NCBI GenBank assembly: GCA_020636505.1
Contig: JACJXR010000009.1
Span: 1-64,000, forward strand
Direction of reading: 5' to 3'
DNA: 64,000 nt
Source of the DNA: Chitinophagales bacterium
Lineage (GTDB): Bacteria > Bacteroidota > Bacteroidia > Chitinophagales > Chitinophagaceae
This document shows positions 1-10,400 of this stretch, piece by piece. The notes under the pieces were generated by a model. The model was given only the letters and a program-made list of their open reading frames with translations, was not told the origin of the DNA and did not search any database. Both the position numbers and the translations under genes were made by a program. Every line of letters begins with the position of its first letter. Positions within the stretch are counted from its first letter, which is position 1.

Positions 1-2
1 GA

Positions 3-1283
3 AACTTCAATACGGCTGACTTGCAGATTTTGTTGGCCGTAAGTGGAGGCATGGATTCCATGGTCATGGCTGACCTCTTTCTAAAATCAGGTATTCCGTT
101 TGGTGTCGCACATTGCAACTTCCAATTGCGTGGCGAAGAGTCTGATGGTGATGAACAATTGGTTAAGGATTGGTGTGCTCAAAATGATGTAAGATTCTAT
201 TCGGTCAGGTTCGATACCGAGGCGAAAATGAAACAATGGGGCAAGGCGGTTCAAGAAACGGCACGCATACTCAGATACGATTGGTTGGAGCAAATTCGTA
301 AAGAAAACAATTATACTTATTTGGCCACTGCTCACCATGCGAATGACAATGCCGAAACGCTGTTGATGAACCTGTTCAAAGGTACCGGTATAGCGGGGCT
401 GCATGGTATTAAACCCGTATCAGGTACACTTATACGACCATTGTTGGGTATAACCCGAGCGGATATGGAAACACACGCCTTAGCTCATAAGGTCGCTTAT
501 AGAGACGATTCTTCAAACAGCAGTGACAAGTACCTACGCAACGATGTAAGGTTGAACATTATTCCCGTAATAGAAAAAGCATTTCCCAATCTCATAGAAA
601 ACCTCAACAACAGCATCACCCGCTTTGCAGAGGCGGAACATCTCTACAGTAAGTCCATTGAAAACGAGCGTAAAAAACTTGTGGAACAAAGAGGTAAAGA
701 CTTCTACATCCCCGTAAGAAAGCTCATGCACCGAGCACCTCTTTCAACCATTGTGTATGAATTGTTCGCTCCTTTTGGTTTCAGTCCCGCACAAACGCCA
801 CATCTCATTAAACTTATGTCGTCCGAAAGTGGTCATATCATCGAGTCCGACAACCATCGTGTGATCAAAGACAGGGAGTTTTTGATTGTCACAGGCAAAC
901 GTTCCGACTCATCAGATATGTTCGTGGTCAATGAATTTCCGGCCACAGTGGATATAGGAGATAGGGTGTTGAAATTAAAATTCGACAATTCCATCGATCA
1001 TATCCCCAATGATGAGCAAATGGCTGTTTTGAACGCTAACAAAATAGAGTTGCCGCTCGTCATAAGAAAGTGGAAACAAGGCGACTACTTCTATCCTTTA
1101 GGAATGGGAATGAAAAAGAAGAAGGTAAGCAGGTATCTTATTGATAAAAAAGTTCCTATACATTTAAAAGAAAACGTATGGGTGGTTGAGAGCAATAAAA
1201 GAATATTGTGGATAGTCGGACATAGGATAGATGAGCGTTTTCGATTGTCAGAAAATAATGACAAAACATTAATTATCAGCTAA
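3..1283 (+). CDS. tilS: tRNA(Ile)-lysidine synthase TilS (5' end cut by window edge)
   Basis: TilS ligates lysine to C34 of tRNA-Ile(CAU), changing its reading from AUG to AUA; it is an ATP-dependent cytoplasmic N-type ATP pyrophosphatase. The PP-loop SGGMDS is seen close to the start (residues 8-13 counted from the TTG at 21). The N-type ATPase domain fills roughly the first 200 residues and the C-terminal part ends in the basic TilS substrate-binding domain (GDYFYPLGMGMKKKK, then GHRIDERF). The reading frame stays open upstream of the TTG at 21 to the window edge without a stop, and family members normally have about 20-30 residues before the PP-loop, so the true start lies outside the window. 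Frame and family are clear. Confidence 0.95.
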   Translation, partial: NFNTADLQILLAVSGGMDSMVMADLFLKSGIPFGVAHCNFQLRGEESDGDEQLVKDWCAQNDVRFYSVRFDTEAKMKQWGKAVQETARILRYDWLEQIRKENNYTYLATAHHANDNAETLLMNLFKGTGIAGLHGIKPVSGTLIRPLLGITRADMETHALAHKVAYRDDSSNSSDKYLRNDVRLNIIPVIEKAFPNLIENLNNSITRFAEAEHLYSKSIENERKKLVEQRGKDFYIPVRKLMHRAPLSTIVYELFAPFGFSPAQTPHLIKLMSSESGHIIESDNHRVIKDREFLIVTGKRSDSSDMFVVNEFPATVDIGDRVLKLKFDNSIDHIPNDEQMAVLNANKIELPLVIRKWKQGDYFYPLGMGMKKKKVSRYLIDKKVPIHLKENVWVVESNKRILWIVGHRIDERFRLSENNDKTLIIS

Positions 1284-1325
1284 TAGCGGCATAAGAAAAA
1301 TGTATTATCCACATGACGAATGTCA

Positions 1326-1355
1326 TTGATTAATACATCTGTTATCGTAACTTTA
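1326..1355 (+). promoter_or_regulatory. Bacteroidota-type promoter for the giant repeat-protein gene
   Basis: TTG at 1326-1328, a 19-nt spacer and TAACTTTA at 1348-1355 (followed by G) match the TTG-N19-21-TAnnTTTG consensus in all but the last base. It lies in the 146-bp gap after tilS. Transcription would start near 1362, leaving about 68 nt of leader before the ATG at 1430, or only about 10 nt before the GTG at 1373. This is one reason to prefer 1430 as the start. Confidence 0.5.
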
Positions 1356-1429
1356 GCTAATATTTAACTTCGGTGCAAAACGGGTTTACTTTATTGATTC
1401 AAAACTTTACAAACGGGTACAAGCTTTTA

Positions 1430-4400
1430 ATGGGTTTTCGTGGGGATATTATAAGAAAAGCGCTCTTTTCTTTATTGATCGTTTTTGCGGCATTTGCGCC
1501 CAAGTCGGCGCAGGCTACACATGCTGCGGGTGGAGAGATAGCTTACAAATGGGTGAGCGACTCCACATACAGGATATACTTCAAGTTTTACAGGGATTGT
1601 TCGGGTGCTCCTGCACCGGCCAACAACCAAGTGTTGTTATGTTATCACAATACATGTAACTCTACAAGTGGTAGCTTTTACTTAACTAGATTAACCAAAC
1701 TTCCTGATAGTACTGTCAACGGTTCGCCGGTTAGTGATGGTTGCCCGGGTGTTGGAACCAAATGTACCAATACAAGTTCCGCTGTTCCGGGTTATCAAGA
1801 ATGGTGGTATACAAATACAGTAACCTTGCCTTCGCGATGCGACTCTTGGGTGTTCAGTGTAACGATAGGTAACCGAAACCCAAGTAACAACCTTGTGAAT
1901 GCAGGTAGCAGAACATTATACGTAGAAGCAACCTTGAACAACAGTGTGGCACAAGGAAACTCATCGCCGTATTTTTCCAACAAGCCCGTACCATCGGTAT
2001 GTATCAACCAACAATATACATACAACAACGGTGGTGTTGACCCCAACTCCGATTCGTTGACATTTGAAATGGTACGTCCATTACACAACCCAAGTTCATG
2101 TCCACCATCTACAAGTGTGATTGCTTTCACGGGTGCATCTCCTTCATTTAATCTTACCACCAACCCGATACAAACCAACAATACTTTTACATTCGATACC
2201 ACTACCGGTCAGATGTCATTTACACCTACGCAAGTAGGTTCGTCTACAATGTCTGTACGAATAAACGAATATCGAAGTGGTGTGAAGATAGGTAGCGTTG
2301 TGCGTGATATTCAAGTGCAGGTTATCAACTGTTCTGTCCCGACCCCGGTTGTAAATACCATTTCCAGTACAATAAGCGGTGCAACATATGTGAACGGCAG
2401 GGTGGAGGCCTGTGCCGGTGTCACCATGACCTTCTGTTACGATCTAACATCGGCCGACACAGCCGCAAAACTTGTGGCCAGTGATAACTCCAGTGCTGCC
2501 GCACCGGGAGCATCTGTCGCCTATATAGGACAAGGTACCGACTCCATACGGGGATGTCTCACATGGAAGCCTGGTACTGTTGATACCGGTTTAAGAGTGT
2601 TTACCGTGAGTGCTTCGGATACCACGTGTAAATCACCGGGTGTCATCATCACGCAAACCTTCGTATTGCCGATATACATTTGGCCGATCACAGATATTCT
2701 TAAGGATACAACACTTTGTTACGGTGATTCCACAATACTGACAGCCGTAGGTGGGTCGAATTTTACATGGACGGTATTGTCTGGAGGGTCGCCGATAACA
2801 ACACTCAGTTGTACCAACTGTAAAACGCCCATAGCCAAGCCGACGATGTTCACACAGTATGTCGTCAGCAACAGCGCCTCCCAATATTGTAGTAAGAACA
2901 AGGATACTGTTGATGTAGATGTGTTGGATATACGGTATGATACATTGCAGGCCACCAGCAACTCGCCGATATGTGAGGGTGGTAAACTTCTTTTGTATTC
3001 CACCACTGCTCCGTCAGGGTTTGGATATCGATGGTCGGGTCCTAACAGTTATAACTCTATACAACAAAACCCAAACAGGTCGAATCTGGTTTTATCAGAC
3101 AGTGGGTATTATTACTTAAGATCTACAAAGCTTCATTGTTCATCCTTCATGGATTCGGTTTTCGTAGACATAACACCTCGGCCTACAAAACCGGTGGCAA
3201 CGAACAACACACCGATATGTGCGGGTAGCACCATCAACTTATCTGTCACGTCAGATACAGGTGTCACCTATACATGGACCGGGCCTGCATCCTTTACAGA
3301 TACAGCCAAAAATCCGTCAATTACCAATGCCGATACTTCTCGAGCAGGTAGCTATATCGTTACAACATTTAAAAACGGATGTCCTTCAGAACCAGACACC
3401 ACAGTTGCAGTGATTTATACAGTTCCTGCAATTGACTCTTATTATATCGTGAGGCCATCCAATTGTAGTGATTCGGATGCCAAGATCGTATTTACGGGTT
3501 TGGAGGCAAGCAGTTCTTATACGGTGTATTACGATAAAAACACAGTTTCTCAAGCACCGATCGCAATTTCCAGCAATGGGTCAGGAGTTCTGACCATGTC
3601 TAACCTGAAAGCCGGCACGTACAGTAACATCAGGCTCAACAAGTCCGGATGTTTCTCTGATACCATCGGGCCTGCTATCATTACAGACCCGCTTGCACCG
3701 GTTTTAACTGCAAGTTCCAACAGTCCATTATGTGTGGGTGATACTTTGGTGTTCACTGTGAATGTGGATTCATCCGGTGCAACATGGAGTTGGATCGGTC
3801 CGAACTCTTTCAGCTCATCTGTACAAAATGCCACAAGGCCGAATGTTACATTACCGGATACCGGTGCTTATATAGTAACTGCAACCAAAAACGGATGTAC
3901 TTCTGAACCCGATACGTTGGATGTGGTGATATATCCGATACCTGCCAAACCTACTGCGGGAGGTAATACACCTGTATGTACTTACGATACATTGCAGCTT
4001 ACAAGCAATACGGTAACCGGAGCTACTTATACTTGGACTGGTCCCAACACATATACAAGTGCATTGCAGAACCCTGCAATCTATGTTTCTGATACTACGT
4101 TTGCCGGTGATTATATTATAACGGTTACGGTAAATGGCTGTACCTCCGAAGCCGATACTGCATCCATTGCTGTATTGCTGGGGCCGGATAACCCGACTGC
4201 TTCCAACAATACACCTATTTGTGAGGGCGATACATTGAAACTGTTTTCAACGACTTCAACAGGTTCCACTTATGGTTGGACAGGACCGAATTCATTTACC
4301 TCATCTTCGCAAAATCCGGTAATTGCACCTTCTGTTCCCGCACAAACCGGCGATTATATTTTATATGTTTATAAGAACGGTTGTAACTCCTTGCCTGATA

Positions 4401-7400
4401 CAACTACAGTTACAGTTTATGCAACTCCTGATACTCCGTTCGCATCCAATAACGGTCCGCTTTGTACAGGAAACACATTAAACTTAATTGCTCAAACGGT
4501 AATGGGTGCTACTTATAGTTGGACGGGCCCGAATAGCTTTACCTCAACCATACAAAGTCCAACCGTCTCTAACGTTACAACAACAGAAGCGGGTGTATAT
4601 ACGGTAGTTGCTACTATCAATGGATGTCCGTCAGAGCCGGATACAACATTGGTTGTCGTCAATGTTACGCCTGCACCAGAAGTTGATTCTGTGAACACGG
4701 TCGATCCTACAAAGTGTGGTGGTAACGATGGACAGATAATATTGAACGGCCTTGACGCAAGCACTACATATACTGTTAACTTCACTAAAAACAGTACTCC
4801 ACAATCACCTTTGAGTTTAAGTACCAATGGTTTGGGTGTATTAACCATAACCGGACTCACAGAAGGAGAATATGGATCTATCACAGTGACGGCACCAAGT
4901 GGTTGTTCCTCAGATCCCCTTGCAAAAGTTACACTCACAGACCCCACACCTCCTTCCATCGCATTATTTGACAAGTCGAATCCTACTATATGTGGTGGTA
5001 CTGATGGAACTATAACACTGGCAGGCTTAATAAACGGCTATACTTACAGCATCAGGTTCAAACGTGACGGTACCTATCAATCACCTGTAACTGTTGTCGC
5101 AGGTGCCGGTGGTTTGTTGACTATACCAAACCTCATTGCAGGCATCTATGACAGTATTACAGTTACTATTGATAGTTGTATTTCCAATGCAGTAAGCGCA
5201 GGTAGGTTGGATGATCCTGAAAAGCCTATTGTTGCTGCTACAAATAACAGCCCTGTTTGTGAAGATAGCTTATTACAGTTGTTTGCAACAGCCGATTCAA
5301 CCGGTGTTACTTGGAGTTGGACAGGTCCGAATTCATTTACATCAACACAGCAAAATCCTGTGTTTACCAATGCACTACCGATACAAGCCGGTGTATATTC
5401 TGTAACCGCTTCAAAGAATAACTGTACTTCAGATCCTGATACAACGACAGTAGTGGTGTTTGCAACACCAACCACACCTGTGGCGAGCAACAACGGTCCG
5501 CTTTGTGATAGCAACACTCTGCAACTGTCTTCAACAACTGTGACAGGTGCAAGCTATTTCTGGTCTGGACCTAAGTCATTTACAGATACTGTACAATATC
5601 CGATAATATCACCTGCCGATACTTCACGTGCGGGTAACTATATAGTCTATGTAACGGTCAATGGTTGTGAATCATTGAGAGATACCACTGAAGTTATCAT
5701 ACATCACAAGCCGGCGATAGGTAGCTATTCGTTTACACACCCGACAACATGTAGCGGTACAGAAGGTACCATTACATTGAACGGACTCGTTGCAGATACT
5801 CCATATACGGTTAGCTTTACCAAAGACGGTACGCCACAGTCTCCTCAAGTTATCACATCAACCAATTCAGGTGTTGTGGTAATAACGGGTCTGTCAGCAG
5901 GCATGTACACAAACCTTGCCGTTACGCTCAATAGTTGTACCTCGGATAGTTTGGCTTCCATCAGGTTGGACGACCCTGCGAAGCCTGTTGTTGCAGCTAG
6001 CAATAGCGGCCCTGTATGTCAGGATAGTTTGTTGCAATTGTTCGCAACAGCAGATTCTGCCGGAGTAACATGGAGTTGGACAGGTCCTAATTCATTTACC
6101 TCAACAACTCAGAATCCGGTATTCACAAATCCTGTACCTGCACAGAGTGGGGTGTACAGTGTAACAGCTACTAAGAACAACTGTGAGTCCGACCCTGATA
6201 CAACAACGGTATTGGTAAAACCGACACCAACAACACCTGTGGCGAGTAACAACGGACCACTTTGCGACAGTAACACATTACAACTGTCCGCTACTACAAT
6301 CACTGATGCCGGTTATTTCTGGACAGGTCCACAATCATTCAGCGATACTGCTCATAATCCGATCATATCACCTGCCGATACTTCACGTGCCGGTAGCTAC
6401 ATAGTTTATGTGGTTGTTAATGGTTGTGAGTCATTAACAGATACTACTGAAGTTATCATACATCACAAACCGGCTATTGGAAGTTATTCGTTTACACACC
6501 CGACAACATGTAGCGGTACAGAAGGTACCATTACATTGAACGGACTCGTTGCAGATACTCCATATACGGTTAGCTTTACCAAAGACGGTACACCACAGTC
6601 TCCTCAAGTTATCACATCAACCAATTCAGGTGTTGTGGTAATAACGGGTCTGTCAGCAGGCATGTACACAAACCTTGCCGTTACGCTCAATAGTTGTACC
6701 TCGGATAGTTTGGCTTCCATCAGGTTGGACGACCCTGCTAAACCTGTTGTTGCAGCAAGCAATAGCGGTCCTGTGTGTCAAGATAGTTTGTTACAATTGT
6801 TCGCAACCGCAGACTCTGCCGGAGTAACATGGAGCTGGACAGGTCCAAATTCATTTACCTCAACAACTCAGAATCCGGTATTCACAAATCCTGTGCCTGC
6901 ACAGAGTGGGGTATACAGTGTAACGGCTACTAAGAATAATTGTGAGTCTGATGCTGATACAACAACGGTATTGGTGAAACCGACACCTACTACACCTGTA
7001 GCTAGTAACAATAGTCCTTTGTGCGGAGGAGATACATTATTGTTGATGTCTACACTTGTCACTGATGCGACCTATACTTGGACAGGTCCACAATCGTTTA
7101 GTGATACTGCTCGCAATCCTGTAATTCCAAATGCTGACACTTCTCGTGCAGGTAACTATATCGTGTTTGTTACTGTTGACGGTTGTGTTTCTGTGACGGA
7201 TACCACAGAAGTTATAATTCATCACATACCTGCCATAAGCAGTGTCACATATACCAATCCGACAACATGTAGCGGTACGGAAGGTACCATCACCATCAAC
7301 GGTCTCGTGGGTGATACCACATATATGATCACCTACATGAAGAATGGTGCCACTCAATCACCGTTGAACATTCCTACGAATGTTTCAGGTACGTTGGTGA

Positions 7401-10400
7401 TGACCGGTTTGGGTGCGGGTACATACACACAAATAAGTGTTGTGCTGAATAGTTGTTCGTCGGATACATTGGCTCCGATTGTACTAGATGACCCTAACGC
7501 TCCGATAGTGAATGCGTCAAACAGCGGTCCTGTATGTCAGGATAGTTTGTTACAGTTGTTTGCAACAGCAGATTCGACCGGCGTTACTTGGAGTTGGACA
7601 GGTCCAAATACATTTTCATCAACACAACAGAATCCAATATTTACCAACCCAACACCTACGCAGAGTGGGGTATACTCTGTAACGGCTACTAAGAATAATT
7701 GTGAGTCCGACCCGGATACTACGACCGTATTGGTGAAACCAACACCAACAATACCTGTTGCCGGAAATAACGGTCCGCTGTGTGCAGGTGAAGACTTGAA
7801 CTTGACAGCAACCACCATTGCGGATGCGGGTTATAATTGGAGAGGTCCTTTATCTTATACCGATACTGCACAAAACCCGGTTATCACTTCTGTGGATACA
7901 TCACAAGCAGGTGACTATATCGTATTTGTTGTAGTGGATGGTTGTCCTTCTCCGGAAGATACCACCAATGTGGTGATACATCATGTGCCGGTTGTAAGTA
8001 CTACATCATACACCCATCCTACCACTTGCTTAGGCTCTGAAGGAACTATTACCATAAACGGACTTGTCGGTGATACCACATATCTCGTTTCTTACTTGAA
8101 AGATGGTAACACACAAGCACCGATTGCCATTGGTACCAACGTATCCGGTACATTGGTGATGACAAGCCTGACAGCGGGATGGTATACACAAATAACTGTA
8201 TCGCTGAATGGTTGTATCTCAGATACTCTTGCTCCGATATTGTTGGAAGACCCTAATGCTCCTGTGGTGACTGCATCTAACAATACACCTGTCTGCCAAG
8301 ACAGTACATTCCAACTGTTCGCAACGGCAGACTCTACCGGAGTTACATGGAGCTGGACAGGCCCGTCGTCATATACTTCGAACCTGCAAAATCCAATAGT
8401 CAATAATCCAACTCCTGCAAATGCAGGTGTATATTCGGTAACGGCTACTAAGAATAATTGCGAGTCCGATCCTGATACGACAACAGTAGTGGTTTATCCA
8501 ACACCGACATTCCCTGCTGCAACCAGTAACAGCCCAATATGTGAAGGCAACTCTGTATTGCTATTCTCACCAACCATTACAGATGCCAATTATTACTGGA
8601 GCGGGCCTAAATCATTTACTGATACGGTACAGAACCCGGTTTTGCCTAATGCGGATACAACATTTGCAGGAACGTATCACGTATATGTTACAGTCAATGG
8701 ATGTTTGTCATTGCCGGACTCTACGACTGTTGTTGTATTCCAGCTGCCTGCACCTATCATCGATAGTGTAATATTGGTTCATCCTTCAATGTGTAATGAT
8801 AGTGATGGTAGTATTACATTGTCCGGCCTTCAGGCAAACACAACATTTGTTCTTAATTACAACCAGTTTAATCGTGCCAAAGGACCGTTGACGGTTACTT
8901 CAAACAGTTTAGGAAGAATTACTATTCCTAACCTTATTGCAGGTGATTATTCTGATATGACGCTTACCTCTCCTAACGGATGTACTTCTGATACATTGCC
9001 GGATATGGAGTTGAAAGACCCTGTACTGCCAACAATAGCTATTGATACTTTCTTCCATCCTACCACTTGTGGAGGAGCAGATGGTTCAATTGTTATTGAA
9101 GGTATGGACAACAGTGTTACGTATACATTGAATTATCGTAAGAACACAACACCTGTTTCGGTGTCTGTAACAGCCAATGCACAGGGTAAGGTTACAGTAT
9201 CGGGACTTACACAGGCAACTTACAAAGACTTCTATTTAACCAAGTATGGCTGTGCGTCAAACGCCGTTGGTCCTGTAGACCTTATAGACCCGAATGCTCC
9301 GGTTATAAGTGTGGCAAGCAACTCACCGGTATGTGAGGGCGACACCATTAAGCTGGCGGGCTTTGCCGATTCAGCCGGTGTTACATGGAGTTGGACAGGT
9401 CCGGGCAGCTTTACTTCAAACGTGAAGAATCCGATTCGTGCCAATGCCATTCCTGCACATACGGGTATGTATTACCTGACGGCTATGAAGAACAACTGTA
9501 CCTCCGAGCTTGATTCGGTGATGGTTACTGTTCATCCTATGCCTACCACTTCCACAGCTACGAGCAATACTCCTGTTTGTTCGGGAGATTCGTTGAAACT
9601 GTTTGCAAGTACTATAACGGGTGCTACGTATACTTGGTCAGGTCCTAAGAGCTATACTTCTTCATTGCAGAATCCGATAATCACTTTGCCGGATTCGTCT
9701 ATGACCGGTGATTATATATTGTGGACAATTGTCAACGGATGTTATTCCGAGCCTGATACCACATCTGTTACCGTATATCAAACACCTGTAATTGATAGCT
9801 ATACTTTTGCTCACCCAACAACATGTTCGGGTACTGAAGGACAGATAGTCGCATACGGACTGTTTGCCAATACATCATACGGAGTAGACTATTCTAAGAA
9901 CGGAATACCTGTTGCGACAAGCATTGTTACTGATGTCAACGGTAAGCTGACCATTGCAAATCTTGGTGCCGGTCTGTATACACAAGTAAGGTTTACGCTT
10001 AACAGTTGCCCTTCTGATACGTTGATACCGATAGAGCTTAAAGATCCTAACGCACCTGTTGTGTCGGCATATACAACCACACCTACACTCTGTCAAGGTG
10101 ATACTATCAAGCTGTTTGGTAATGCAGACTCTACCGGTGTTGTATGGAGTTGGACAGGTCCTAGCTCATATACTTCTTCGCAACAAAATCCTATAATTGC
10201 CGGCGCGTTGCCGACAATGTCAGGTATATATTACTTAACGGCTACGAAGAACAACTGTACTTCTGCTCCTGATACAGCAAATGTATTGGTGTATCCTACA
10301 CCACAAACACCTATTGTGTTGACCAACAGTCCACTTTGTGAGGGTAGTACCATTACATTCTCTGTACAAACCTATGTCGGAGGACGTTATGTTTGGACCG

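Noticed and set aside
5727..6991. Regularly spaced DNA repeats, considered as a CRISPR array
   Set aside because: The units are in-frame protein modules of a secreted protein with a period of 759 bp, not 25-40 bp repeats with spacers, and no cas gene is near.
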